Assembly (NCBI GenBank): GCA_023630585.1
Contig: CM042546.1
Coordinates: 14,130,310 to 14,194,309 of the forward strand
DNA: 64,000 nucleotides
Source of the DNA: Cranoglanis bouderius
Taxonomy: Eukaryota > Chordata > Actinopteri > Siluriformes > Cranoglanididae
Direction: 5' to 3'
The notes beneath the pieces are model-generated. The model did no database searches, was not told the DNA's origin, and saw only the letters and a program-made list of their open reading frames with translations. Within the stretch, counting starts at the first letter, position 1. Every line of letters begins with the position of its first letter. The translations under genes and the position numbers were made by a program. Below are positions 45,672-57,016 of this stretch, piece by piece.

Positions 45672-45767
45672 GTGAGAAAATCATACATTCATTTTCATAT
45701 TCTTAATCATTTTCATTTAGGAACCTCGCAGATTTATCCACCCTATCTGTAACTCCGCCCCCTGCAG
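45672..45767 (+). other. 96-bp cdh23 intron between window exons 5 and 6
   Basis: gtgaga donor and ccctgcag acceptor. It has no repeats, and exon phase (CA/A) is preserved across it. Confidence 0.95.
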
Positions 45768-46005
45768 ATTCTCACTGGACCCCGTGACGGGCTGGGTGAC
45801 ACTGCGGGGTCGTCTGGATTACGAGCTGTCACGTCGCTACACTCTGACGATTTTGGCCCGTGATGGTGGTGGGGAAGAGACCACAGGACGTCTCCGCGTC
45901 AACGTGATGGACGTGAATGACAACGCTCCCGTCTTTCAGAAGGACGCTTATTCCGGTTCACTGATGGAAAACCAGCAAGTCGCTCAGCAAGTGGCCAGAG
46001 CGAGG
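45768..46005 (+). CDS. cdh23: cdh23 window exon 6: rest of EC5, start of EC6
   Basis: The acceptor is ...gccccctgcag and the donor AGG/gtgagt. The exon is 238 nt: one base completing the split Gln codon, then 79 codons. It encodes FSLDPVTG, the EC5 calcium motif LDYE, the strongly CDH23-like ARDGGGEETTGR, the EC5-EC6 linker DVNDNAPVF and the EC6 start QKDAYSG, and ends at QVARAR. A MITE begins only about 30 bp beyond the donor. Confidence 0.97.
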
Positions 46006-46034
46006 GTGAGTCCTAAAATCATGGCTCTGTTCTA

Positions 46035-46583
46035 TTAGAGGGATAGTTCACCAAAAAATTTAACTTCTGTCATCAATCACTCACCCTCATGTCGCTCCAA
46101 ACCCATAAGACTTTCGTTCATCTTTGGAACACAAATGAAGACCTTTTTAATTAAACCTGGGTGATTTCTGTCCTTCTATTTTTTAGTCCAGTAACCAAAA
46201 CTTTCAAGCTCCTAAAAGTGTGACTCCAGTGGTTTAATCCCAGTTTTATGAAGCGATACAAATGCTTTGTGTGTGCAAAAAAATGAAAAAATAGGTCTTT
46301 ATTCGCACAATATCTTTACTTCTGCATAGATCAGACAAAAAAAATGCAAGTCCTCCTCTATGTCGAAATCTGCAGACATCTTTATTCTATGTAACTCGTT
46401 TTGTGTACAGCGTCCCTCTTGTGATACAATGGGACCTGGAAGCGCTGCTCTGTTTACAGCAGAGGAAGAGGAGGACTTGCAATTTTTTTAGCCTTATGGG
46501 CCAAAAGTCTTATGGGTTTGGAACGACATGAGGGTGAGTAACTGATAACGGAATTTTCATTTTTGGGTGAACTATCCCTTTAA
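46035..46583. mobile_element. MITE with inverted ends, TTAA-type, copy 2
   Basis: Left end ttagagggatagttcacc and right end gggtgaactatccctttaa are inverted, with inner arms tcaccctcatgtcgctcc / gaacgacatgagggtga. The right TTAA is intact and the left is TTAG. It is the same family as 1-554. It starts 30 bp after the exon 6 donor. Confidence 0.9.
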
Positions 46584-46648
46584 GAGTCACATATACAGCC
46601 TTTTGTTGAATCAAACCAAACTATGACCTTATTATGACTTACACATAC

Positions 46649-46760
46649 AGTACCTTGCAAAAGAATTCACCCCCTTGGTATTTTTCCTGTTTTGTTGCAT
46701 TACAACCTGGAATTAAAATACTTAAAGAGGCAGAACAGGCAACAAAGAAGAACATAAACT
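46649..46760. mobile_element. solitary Tc1-like terminal repeat
   Basis: tacagtaccttgcaaaagaa then ttcacccccttgg and gcattacaacctgg match the outer end of a common fish Tc1-like family. The remainder of the element is missing. Confidence 0.55.
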
Positions 46761-46856
46761 AAAGCATCTTTTCATGAGTTAATTCAGTTTTAATACAAGT
46801 TATTTCTTATTTAAAGTAATGTGTATTTAAGAAGTAAATGTAATAGAGTAAATATA

Positions 46857-48106
46857 CAGTGCCCTCCACTAATATTGGCACCCTTGGTAAATATGAGCAA
46901 ATAAGTCTGTGAAAAATTGTCTTTGTTGTTTGATCTTTTGTTCAAGAAATTCACAAAAATACTCTGCTCTCATCGATATCAAACAATTGCAAACACAACA
47001 CAGGTTTCTCCAAAAAAATATCTTTGTTAAATATAGGTGTGCAACAGTTATTGGCACCCCTATGAATTCATATGAGAAAAATATATTTGAAGTATGTTCC
47101 CATTGATATTTTACATTTTTTTAATACACCTGGGTGTCTAGGAACAGGAAATTATTCAACCATGACTTCCTGTTTCACAGGGGTATAAATATGAGGTAAC
47201 ACATAGGCCAAATTCCCTTAGTCATTTATAACAATGGGTAAGACCAAGGAATATAGCTGTGATGTGCGGCAAAAGGCTGTTGAGCTTCACAAAATGGGAA
47301 ATGGCTACAAGCACCATCAGGGCAATAATTAAGAAGTTCCATTCAACTGGAAATGTTATGAATCAACCTGGAAATGGACGTGTGTCTATATTGTCTCAAC
47401 ACACTGTGAAGAGGATGGTTCGAGAGGCCAAAAAATCTCCAAGGATCACAGCTGGAGAATTGCAGAAGTTAGTTGCGTCTTGGGGTCAGAAAGTCTCCAA
47501 AATCCGAAGTCACCTACATCACCACAAGTTGTTTGGAAGGGTTTGAAGATAAAAGCCTCTACTCTCATCCAAAAACAAACTCAAGAGTCTTCAGGACAAT
47601 GATCCAAAACATACATCAAAATCAACACAAAAATGGTTTACTGACCACAAAATCAAGGTGCTGCCATGGCCATCCCAGTCCCCTACCATAGAAAACCTGT
47701 GGGATGAACTGAAGAGGAGAGTCCACCAGCGTGGACCTCGAAATGTGAAGGATCTGGAGAGATTCTGTATGGAGGAATAGTCTCAGATCCCTTGCCATGT
47801 ATTCTCTAACCTCATCAGGCATTATAGGAGAAGACTCAAAGTAGTGACTAAAAGGGTGCCAATAATTGTTGCACACCTATATTTAACAAATATATATATT
47901 TTTTGGATAAACCTGTGTTTTGTTTGCAATTGTTTTGTTGTTTGTTTTGTTTGCAGTTGTTTTGTTGTTTGTTTTGTTTTGCAATTGAAGATAATTTTTG
48001 TGAATTTCTTTGACCAAAAGATCAAACGGCTAAACAATAAAGACAATTTTTCACAGCCTTCTTTGCTCATATTTACCAAGGGTGCCAATATTAGTGGAGG
48101 GCACTG
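46857..48106 (+). mobile_element. Tc1-like transposon with intact ends, internally deleted
   Basis: Both ends are cagtgccctccactaatatt-type inverted repeats about 200 bp long, and both are flanked by TA (46855-46856, 48107-48108). At 1250 bp it is shorter than a full copy. The right arm gained a small ttgttttgttgtttg duplication (47930-47975). Confidence 0.95.
47234..47845 (+). pseudogene. Tc1-like transposase, broken
   Basis: Start ATG at 47234 (MGKTKEYSCDVRQKAVELHK). A frame slip near 47260-47300 leads into the frame reading TIRAIIKKFHSTGNVMN and RKSPRI-type DNA-binding segments to about 47546. The block with the first catalytic aspartate and KHGGG is deleted. A block encoding the second catalytic D (caggacaatgatccaaaaca) and a C-terminal part follow in broken frames. 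Confidence 0.85.
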
Positions 48107-48514
48107 TAATAAATGTGTTACTACCCACCTCATAGCAAAGCATGTGAGGAACATAATCATAAGTATTTTCTATATCAGTTCTCTTTACATGCACATAAAC
48201 TCAACACAGAATTCAGACGCTGCATGAACGTATGTACCAGATCTTTTTATTCTGTCTTTTCAATAATCATGGCCCGAGTCCACGGTAGGAGTCAGATCAC
48301 AGGTTGATGCATTAATCAGAGACTAGTCCAAATTTGAACAGGCAGACTGAGGTCAAAACCAGAAAATATGACGACAGCTAGCAAGCAAGTCAAGGAAACT
48401 AGAAACTGAAAACAGTGGAACTATGGCATAGAGCTGGATATACTGTACATCAGTACAGCACATTATCCTAAACAGAGGAGATTCTTGTTATGAGAATGTA
48501 TGGCATATTTCATT

Positions 48515-48625
48515 TTTCTCCTAAAAATGGGTCGGCACCCGCCTTGCGCCTTGAGTCCCCTGTGATAGGCTCCAGGCGACCCTGCGACCCTGTGTAGGAT
48601 AAGCGGTACAGAAAATGCATGGATG
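48515..48625 (+). repeat. V-SINE-like fragment, 3' part
   Basis: gataggctccaggcgaccc, tgtgtaggataagcggtaca and gcatggatggatg match the 3' end of the SINE at 26301-26604. It is 5' truncated. Confidence 0.75.
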
Positions 48626-49339
48626 GATGTCTGTGGTGTCCATTTCATCTAACCAGAATGTTCTGGAGCAAAATAACGTTTTCCTCATCTTCTTTAATCC
48701 CAGCGTGTCCTGCTGTCTAGTCCAATCACTTCACTCTTTAGCACTTATTAAACTCCTGTCTCAGCATATATGCCTCTGTATTATTGGTTAATACATTATG
48801 TCAGGGTTTGATGTCTCTAGACTCTGCTAATAACACTTCTCATCTGAGTGCTAAGCTGAGTGATGATAGACAGATGGCTGTAAATAGGCCTGCCACAAAG
48901 CACTTGCTTCCATTCAGACGTGTTGATTTGCCATTTATCTGATAGTCAGTTTGATATCATGTTCTTGTTCTTATGATTTCAGCAGTGATTGCGTGGATGA
49001 GTTTGCTCCTGGGTTCTCATGAATTCTGTTATCTTTCTCAATTGAATGATGCACATTAAGCGAATTATATTCATGACCATATTATGATCTGGTATATCGC
49101 AAATGCTCTATTCTAATCGGTGCAATAAAGGAAGGAATAAAACAGGACAGAGTGTGCTGTAGTAGGAATTTAATCAACAACAGTGTGGTGTTATGCAGCT
49201 CAACAAAAAGCGGGGTCACTGTTAACACCCCAAAGTTAATTATTTCCCTTCCTGTCGCACTTCCTGTAGTGTTTTATTTCTCTTGTACCAGAGCAATTTA
49301 TTAACTAAAGAACTACACATTATACTTTTTATCACCGTT

Positions 49340-49470
49340 AGGTTCCTGGAATCATTTAATTAATCAAAAAATGTAATAACCTTCAAATTGCTATGGTGTA
49401 AGAGGAATAAAACACTTTGAGACATGCTGTTATTGGAAAATAATCTACTTTGGCATGATTACAGTCAGTG
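49340..49470. repeat. dispersed repeat R1 fragment
   Basis: aattgctatggtgtaagagg and aataaaacactttg match R1. Confidence 0.6.
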
Positions 49471-49889
49471 GTGGAAATGGCTAACTGACTGTCTCTCTCC
49501 CCTTCAAACTGTTCTCTCTCGTTCTTGCCTTTTTTGACTATCAACATGGATTTGAGTGACAGCCTGTGTCAGTGCTATAAAAAAAAATTAAAGTGGTACA
49601 GTGAAAGCCCATAGTGTCTTGAGAATCTGCAAAATTGACAGCTAAAACACTTTACAAACATTACATATCTCTCTTTGTACAGTGGGGGAAAAAAGTATTT
49701 GATCCCCTGCTGATTTTGTACGTTTGCCCACTGACAAAGAAATGATCAGTCTATGATTTTAATGGTAGGTGTATTTTAACAGTGAGAGACAGAATAACAA
49801 CAAAAAAATCCAGAAAAACGCATTTCAAAAAAGTTATAAATTGATTTGCATTTTAATGAGGGAAATAAGTATTTGACCCCTTCGAATTA

Positions 49890-52542
49890 GTACTTGGTGG
49901 CAAAACCCTTGCTGGCAATCACAGAGGTCAGACGTTTCTTGTAGTTGGCCACCAGGTTTGCACACATCTCAGGTGGGATTTTGTCCCACTCCTCTTTGTA
50001 GATCCTCTCCAAGTCATTAAGGTCTCAAGACTGACGTTTGGCAACTCGAACCTTCAGCTCCCTCCACAGATTTTCTATGGGATTAAGGTCTTGAGACTGG
50101 CTAGGCCACTCCAGGACCATAATGTGCTTCTTCTTGAGCCACTCCTTTGTTGCCTGTGTGTTTTGGGTCATTGTCATGCTGGAATACCCATCCACAACCC
50201 ATTTTCAATTCCCTGGCTGAGGGAAGGAGGTTCTCACCCAAGATTTGATGGTACATGGCCCTGTCCAGTACTTGGCCACTACTTTGACCCCAGTTCTTGG
50301 GGTCATAGGCAGCATTCCTCCTCCTCGAAACACGGCGAATTGAGTTGATGCCAAAGAGCTCGATTTTGGTCTCATCTGACCACAACACATTCAGATGTTC
50401 ATTGGAAAACTTCAGACGGGCCTGTACATGTGCTTTCTTGAGCAGGGGGACCTTGCGGGCGCTGCAGGATTTCAGTCCTTCACGGCGTAGTGTGTTACCA
50501 ATTGTTTTCTTGGTGATTATGGTCCCAGCTGCCTTGAGATCATTAACAAGATCCTCCCGTGTAGTTCTGGGTTGATTCCTCACCGTTCTCATGATCATTG
50601 AAACTCCAAGAGATGAGATCTTGCATGGAGCCCCAGACCGAGGGAGACTGACAGTTATTTTGTGTTTCTTCCATTTGCGAACAATCGCACCAACTGTTGT
50701 CACCTTCTCACCAAGCTGCTTGGCGATGGTCTTGTAGCCCATTCCAGCCTTGTGTAACGAATCAATCATTACTAGCATTATTCTTTTCCACCAGAATAAT
50801 GTAATGGATCAACTTTAAACATGAAAAACGGAACAGAAGCGCACGCTTGGATTCGAAGCACCTTTTTAAAGGAGACGAGTTTTAAAGCGTGCCCACGTTA
50901 TCTACCAGAATGTGTAGTAACTCGGATGAATCTGCAACGTTTAAAAATATTCTCCACCAGTTACAATTTATGTAACGAATTAAAAGATGTTTAACACGTT
51001 TAAATGTATTCTCCAATTTATATAAGGAATTAGCTCGAATGGCGTGAAATATATCTATATATCTAATCAACGCGTGTTGTGACCAGTTATAAATATACAT
51101 CAGCCATGAAAGGGAATTTGTGTATGTGCACATATACATATAGATAATTAACTACAACGGATTATAATTAATTATGACTATGTATGTGGTCTAGATCAGC
51201 TTTTAGGGTTAGCTGTAGTCTAGTTTGGAATCATGACTCTAAAGAGGGAGTTTATCCTTCTGGCCAGGAAGGAAATCTCCGTTTCCAGAGCGTGTAGCCA
51301 AAGAATTTTGTTATTAAAATTAGAGCGGGTAACCGAGATCTTATGCAGCGTAGAATTGACTATCACGTGACCAAAACAGAGACAAATCAACCATGGTGAT
51401 AATAGATTTTAATAACTAGATGTAACTATGGATACACACGACTAACTCTAAGCAAAACATACATATGTACATCTATATACAAGGAAAGAAAAGGTATAGA
51501 GAGAAAGTAATGAAATAAAAGGGAATGGCAGACAAAAACACAACTAATTAGCCTTTTTCAAAACCAGCAACGAACTTAAATCTCCTGTAAACAGGGGTAC
51601 AATCTTAAACGCAGATATAGATCCATTAACTATACTTGCATGGCTTCGGTTTGAAAGTTTGCGCGGGGTCGTGTGGAGTTCGCTGGTTCGTCGTGCCGTT
51701 TGAAAAGGCGTGGGCCGTGAGGCGGTTGCATCCTTTGTCCGGGAGAGAGAGATCCTGGCTTCCTCTTCCCGGGGCACATGGCCCCGGGGGAGAGAAGCTG
51801 GAAAGAGTGTAGAAGTGAAGTTGAAGAGTGTGAGTGAAGAGAGACTGAAGAGAGACTTCAAAGCGTGGTGTTGTTTTAAAGACAACACCAACACACATGC
51901 CTCTTTGGGCTATGGGCCAATCAGGAAGTTGGATTTGTTGGCGGGATGAACTCTCTTTGTCTGGTCTCAGACCCGGATTTGCATGTCCAGGGAGGAGCCG
52001 GTTTAAACCGTATTACGTGTGAAATTAAGAAAAAGCATGAAATAATGTATCCCATTGCAATATGATATGCATAATCAATCAGGGTATCGCAAGACAATTA
52101 ACCACATACCAAATTCGAAGGACTTATAAAGAATATTACAAGTAAAACATAGTTACAGACATTTAAAATAATATCCTAAGTTAAAATTATCTAAAATCAT
52201 TATAGTTATGTTACATAAACACACAATATATGCAAACATGAAAACATCACACTATTTGGACATCGAATAATTACATATAATTACATGTTACATTGAAAAG
52301 AGATTCTCCCATTGTGTGTGTGTGTGTGTGTCTGAAGAGGCGGGGTCGTGTCGCATTCCGATGGCATCTGGTGAAGACCGGAGGGGGGTTACCGATAAGG
52401 ATTCAAGTTAAAATACACAGAGAAATTTCTTTGCTAAATCCAGGCTGATTCAGAAATCAGTTTGATACGTTCAGATGTTACACTTGTGTAGGTCTACAAT
52501 CTTGTCCCTGACATCCTTGGACAGCTCTTTGGTCTTGGCCAT
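49890..52542 (-). pseudogene. Tc1-like transposase, interrupted
   Basis: Start ATG at 52542 (MAKTKELSKDVRDK). The frame is split by the insertion at 50753-52482 and resumes at about 50745 with HKAGMGYKTIAKQLGEK, RSGAPCKISSLGV and NVLWSDETKIELFG (first catalytic D). The KHGGG block is deleted and replaced by junction sequence. QHDNDPKHTG (second D) follows. A frameshift near 50110 then puts the NPIENLW block (third catalytic E, about 50070) in another frame. Confidence 0.9.
50753..52482 (-). mobile_element. 1.73-kb TG...CA insertion, candidate solo LTR
   Basis: The insert starts TGTAACG and ends GTTACA, giving 6-bp inverted ends, and is bounded by CTTG on both sides (50749-50752, 52483-52486). 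The uninterrupted sister element (about 60385-60400) has one CTTG there. TG...CA ends with a 4-bp duplication fit a solo LTR of a retrotransposon or old endogenous retrovirus. Read on the - strand it has atgcaaat (octamer, near 51975), a CCAAT-type gattggcc (near 51915) and a tctttaaaac stretch, a promoter-like order. No gag, pol or env frame is present. Confidence 0.6.
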
Positions 52543-52585
52543 GGTGGAGAGTTTGGAATCTGATTGATTGATTGCTTCTGTGGAC

Positions 52586-52680
52586 AGGTGTCTTTTTACA
52601 GGTAACAAACTGAGATTAGGAGCACTCCCTTTAAGAGAGTGCTCCTAATCTCATCTCATTACCTGTGTAAAAGACACCTG
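52586..52680. other. near-perfect palindrome upstream of Tc1-like transposase
   Basis: A 17-bp perfect stem (52611-52627 with 52637-52653, 9-base loop) lies in a wider palindrome bounded by caggtgtctttttac and gtaaaagacacctg. The same structure occurs in the sister element near 60490-60590. It sits between the transposase start and the nearest terminal repeat. Confidence 0.85.
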
Positions 52681-53094
52681 GGAGCCAGAAATCTTGCTGA
52701 TTGATAGGGGGTCAAATACTTATTTCACTCATTAAAATGCAAATCAATTCATAACTTTTTTGAAATGCATTTTTCTGGATTTTTTTGTTGTTATTCTGTC
52801 TCTCACTGTTAAAATACACCTACCATTAAAATTATAGACTGATCATTTCTTTGTCAGTGGGCAAACGTACAAAATCAGCAGGGGAACAAATACTTCCCCC
52901 CCCCCCCACTGTAACTATTGACCAAGTTTAACCAATGTAGGTTAATATAACTGTGGATATAATACTTAAGCTTGAGCTATAATGAGTAAGAATTAGATTA
53001 AACCTGGATCATTATCCATGCACGCAGCTTTATCCATATCAAAGTAACTGTTTCTGTTAAGATTTTCGGCTCTGTTAATACTGCGGTAACTTAC

Positions 53095-53185
53095 CCGAGG
53101 TGGTCTGATTGGTCCTGTGAGGAGGCGCGCTGATAGACAAGCGTTCCCATTGGCTGCAGCCTGAAGGTATGATGGCCAATCACAA
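53095..53185. promoter_or_regulatory. CCAAT-box cluster
   Basis: ctgattggtcc, ccattggctgc and ggccaatcac are three CCAAT-type boxes within about 80 bp, in CpG-containing sequence. Possible promoter-like DNA, host or repeat-derived. Confidence 0.25.
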
Positions 53186-53389
53186 AAGTCAACATTGGGC
53201 AACCACACACTGAACTTCCCCGTGACGCTTATGTGCGGAACTCGCATTCATGTGCGGAACTCGCTTTCGAGTGGATAAATGATAGAAACCCTCTTCCTTT
53301 CCCGAAAAAAAATTGAGCCAGTTTGAATTGGAACGCCATCCCCCTTGAAACCCCAATTTCCGGCCCTGGATACAGTGATTCAGCTTCCC

Positions 53390-53465
53390 ATCAGGCTTCA
53401 TCACACCACTTGGTTGTAGATTATTTGCTGTTATAACAGCATGCCCCTAACTGTTTTATTCCTTA
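53390..53465. repeat. dispersed repeat R1 fragment
   Basis: gttataacagcatgcccc and ctgttttattcctta match one end of the R1 family. Confidence 0.5.
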
Positions 53466-53612
53466 CATTTATTCATTTTCATTCTCTGCCTTTTTGGTTT
53501 GTCTGTGGCACTAATAGTGAAACTACAGGTGTTTGACTTGCAGCATAAACACAAAACTATACAAAAACAAAACAGACATGAATATAGAAACCTGTCTCTC
53601 TGGCTCATACAG

Positions 53613-53718
53613 GCGACTGATGAAGACTCTCCTCCTAATAACGTCTTGACCTACTCCATCATCTACGCCTCTCAGTTCCGCAATTTTTTCAGCATCACCA
53701 TGGTGGAGGGCTACGCAG
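53613..53718 (+). CDS. cdh23: cdh23 window exon 7: EC6, ATDED segment
   Basis: The acceptor is ...ggctcatacag and the donor GCAG/gtatgt. The length is 106 nt, 35 codons plus one base. The product starts ATDEDSPPNN, the EC6 calcium motif and a hallmark CDH23 stretch, and ends MVEGYA with a split valine codon. Sequence and phase are continuous with exon 8. Confidence 0.96.
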
Positions 53719-54024
53719 GTATGTGGGCCACGGGCTACCTTCTCTAACTCACACCCGTTAAATTCAATTTAACACATTCTCAAATGGCAGTGATTAGCTT
53801 CTGTTAAGCATTCTTATACTCAGTGACCTATACGATTAAAGCAGACTGCATAATCAGCTCAGCAAAGTCACACAATTGCAGCCCCTCAGGGAGGACGCAG
53901 GTTGAACCGGGGCCTTTATGGATTAACGTGTATTTAGATGAAGCATATTTCTATTGATTCTCTGGGGGTTTATTACATTATATTAGAAATAATTCTTTAT
54001 TCAATTAATTCTTGTTTTTCTCAG

Positions 54025-54152
54025 TGATCACAGTGAACAGACCTCTAGACTACGAACAGGTTCCTGGTGGAATGATCTATCTGACACTGATGGCCAAAGA
54101 CGGAGGAGATCCGGCCTTAAACAGCACCGTGCCCATCACTGTAGAGTTGTTT
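54025..54152 (+). CDS. cdh23: cdh23 window exon 8: second half of EC6
   Basis: The acceptor is ...gtttttctcag and the donor TTT/gtgagt. The length is 128 nt: two bases closing the split Val codon and 42 codons. It encodes ITVNRPLDYEQ with the EC6 calcium motif, then AKDGGDPALNSTVP with one NST sequon, ending VELF. The next exon supplies the DENDN linker. Confidence 0.96.
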
Positions 54153-54978
54153 GTGAGTCGTTTACACTCCTGTTCATATGTCACTCAGCAGCAAAGTGGA
54201 AGGTTAAATCTATATTTAGTCACCTGTAAAATAGAGGCTTTTATCTTAAAAGAATTCCGAGTGAGAGCTGTTAAAATAGCTGACAGTGACACAAGGGCAA
54301 GTTTTGATGAAGGTATAATACTATCAAATACAAGTGTACAATCCAAAAATATATATGGAGTCGAAATTTTTTTAGTAACGTGCAGGTTGATGAATCAGGA
54401 GCATATATTTTTATTGTGTACAACCCAAGACTCATCTTCCTAGTCCATAGCATGGGTCAGTGCATAAGCAGACCGGAAAACCGGAAACCGGAAAAAATTA
54501 AATGAAAACACAAGGCTTGTGTTTAGACTTAAAGACTTAAAGGCTTAAAAAAAGAAGCATGAAAAGACTTTGCTACAAAGCACAGAATCATCAGGGTATA
54601 TATACAGTCGACAAACTAATGGGCTACTTGCACAAACACTTCCGTATTATAACAAAAATGGCACTTCCGGCTTGTCTGTATAATGCAAATGTATAATTTA
54701 CAACCGGATTTTAAGATTTATTATGGCTGGTTTCCCTTTTGTTGTCCCTTTTTGTAGAATCCCAAAATTCATGACACACTGTAGACTAATGGCCCAATAT
54801 GGACATAATACCCAGAAAGCACTTTCTAGCAATTTGTAGGGAATATTGAGTCTGGGACAGTTTTGGATAAAGGGTAATAGATTCTTATTCACTAAAATGA
54901 ATTTGGAAATATATTTTGAAGTTTACACCAATGTTAATTGTTTTGAGTCACAGAAAATGAACAAAGTTAATATATATA

Positions 54979-56579
54979 CAGTATCTCACAAAAGTGAGTA
55001 CACCCCTCACATTTTTGTAAATATTTTATTATATCTTTTCATGGGACAACACTGACGAAATGACACTTTGCTACAATGTGAAGTAGTGAGTGTATAGCTT
55101 GTATAACATTGTAAATTTGCTGTCCCCTCAAAATAACACACAGCCATTAATGTCTAAACCGCTGGCAACAAAAGTGAGTACACCCCTAAGTGAAAATGTC
55201 CAAATTGGGCCCAAAGTGTCAATATTTTGTGTGGCCACCATTATTTTCTAGCACTGCCTTAACCCTGTTGGGCATGGAGTTCACCAGAGCTTCACAGGTT
55301 GCAACTGGAGTCCTCTTCCGCTCCTCCATGACGACATCACAGAGCTGGTGGATGTTAGAGACCTTGCGCTCCTCCACCTTCCATTTGAGGATGCCCCACA
55401 GATGCTCAATAGGGTTTAGGTCTGGAGACATGTTTGGCCAGTCCATCACCTTTACCCTCAGCTTCTTTAGCAAGGCAGTGGTCATCTTGGAGGTGTGTTT
55501 GGGGTCATTATCGTGTTGGAATACTGCCCTGCGGCCCAGTTTCCGAAGGGAACTGCTTCAGTATGTCACAGTACATGTTGGCATTCATGGTTCCCTCAAT
55601 GAACTGTAGCTCCCCAGTGCCAGCAGCACTCATGCAGCCCCAGACCATGACACTCCCACCACCATGCTTGACTGTAGGCAAGACACACTTGTCTTTGTAC
55701 TCCTCACCTGGTTGCCACCACACACGCTTGACACCATCTGAACCAAATAAGTTTATCTTGGTCTCATCAGACCACAGAACATGGTTCCAGTAATCCATGT
55801 CCTTAGTATGCTTGTCTTCAGCAAACTGTTTGCGGGCTTTCTTGTGCATCATCTTTAGAAGAGGCTTCCTTCTGGGACGACAGCCATGCAGACCAGTTTG
55901 ATGCAGTGTGCGGCGTATGGTCTGAGCACTGACAGGCTGACCCCCCACCCCTTCAACCTCTGCAGCAATGCTGGCAGCACTCATACATCTATTCTGCAAA
56001 GCCAACCTCTGAATATGATGCTGAGCACGTGCACTCAACTTCTTTGGTCGATCATGGCGTGTCCTGTTAAACCGCTGTATGGTCTTGGCCACCGTGCTGC
56101 AGCTCAGTTTCAGGGTGTTGGCAATCTTCTTCTAGCCTAGGCCATCTTTATGTAGAGCAACAATTCTTTTTTTTCAGATCCCCAGAGAGTTCTTTGCCAT
56201 GAGGTGCCATGTTGAACTTCCAGTGACCAGTATGAGAGAGTGTGAGAGCGATAACCCCAAACTTAACACACCTGCTCCCCATTCACACCTGAGACCTTGT
56301 AACACTAACGAGTCACATGACACCGGGGAAGGAAAATGGCTAATTGGGCCCAATTTGGACATTTTCACTTAGGGGTGTACTCACTTTTGTTGCCAGCAGT
56401 TTAGACATTAATGGCTGTGTGTTAGTTTGAGGGGACAGCAAATTTACACTGTTATACAAGCTGTACACTCACTACTTCACATTGTAGCAAAGTGTCATTT
56501 CTTCAGTGTTGTCCCATGAAAAGATATAATAAAATATTTACAAAAATGTGAGGAGTGTACTCACTTTTGTGAGATACTG
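54979..56579 (-). mobile_element. Tc1-like transposon, full length (1601 bp)
   Basis: Terminal repeats cagtatctcacaaaagtgag and ctcacttttgtgagatactg, inner repeats caaaagtgagtacacccc at both sides, and flanking TA on both ends (54977-54978, 56580-56581). Long arms of about 215 bp. This is a widespread teleost Tc1-like family and the best preserved copy here. Confidence 0.96.
55219..56210 (-). pseudogene. Tc1-like transposase with three small lesions
   Basis: The protein order is Tc1-like: helix-turn-helix (AKTIQRFNRT, VSAQTIRRTLHQ), HVLWSDETKINLFG (first catalytic D), KHGGGSVMVWGCM, a second-D block, then DWPNMSPDLNPIEHLWG with the third catalytic E intact. Lesions: an extra A in the AAAAAAAA run near 56165-56172 shifts frame, a TAG stop stands where the family usually has Tyr in GLGYKK (about 56135), and a frameshift lies near 55535 before the second D. 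All three catalytic residues remain encoded. Confidence 0.9.

Positions 56580-57016
<437 letters not shown>

Larger units (their letters stand above)
49680..52911 (-). mobile_element. Tc1-like transposon split by a 1.73-kb insertion
   Basis: Terminal repeats cagtgggggaaaaaagtatt and the matching right end (...cccccccactg) are flanked by TA on both sides (49678-49679, 52912-52913). The long inverted arms share gatttttgtacgtttgccc-type sequence. Without the insert the element is about 1.5 kb. Its sister copy is at 59431-60822. Confidence 0.93.
46006..53612 (+). other. cdh23 intron between window exons 6 and 7
   Basis: About 7.6 kb, mostly transposons: MITE copy 2, a solitary Tc1-like end (46649-46760), Tc1-like elements at 46857-48106 and 49680-52911, and a SINE fragment (48515-48625). 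Nothing definable is seen in 48630-49340. A CCAAT-rich stretch lies at 53095-53185. Confidence 0.85.

Noticed and set aside
51544..51949. Overlapping open frames on both strands in the 1.73-kb insertion
   Set aside because: No gag, pol or env motifs. The GC-richer part of a candidate LTR gives chance frames.
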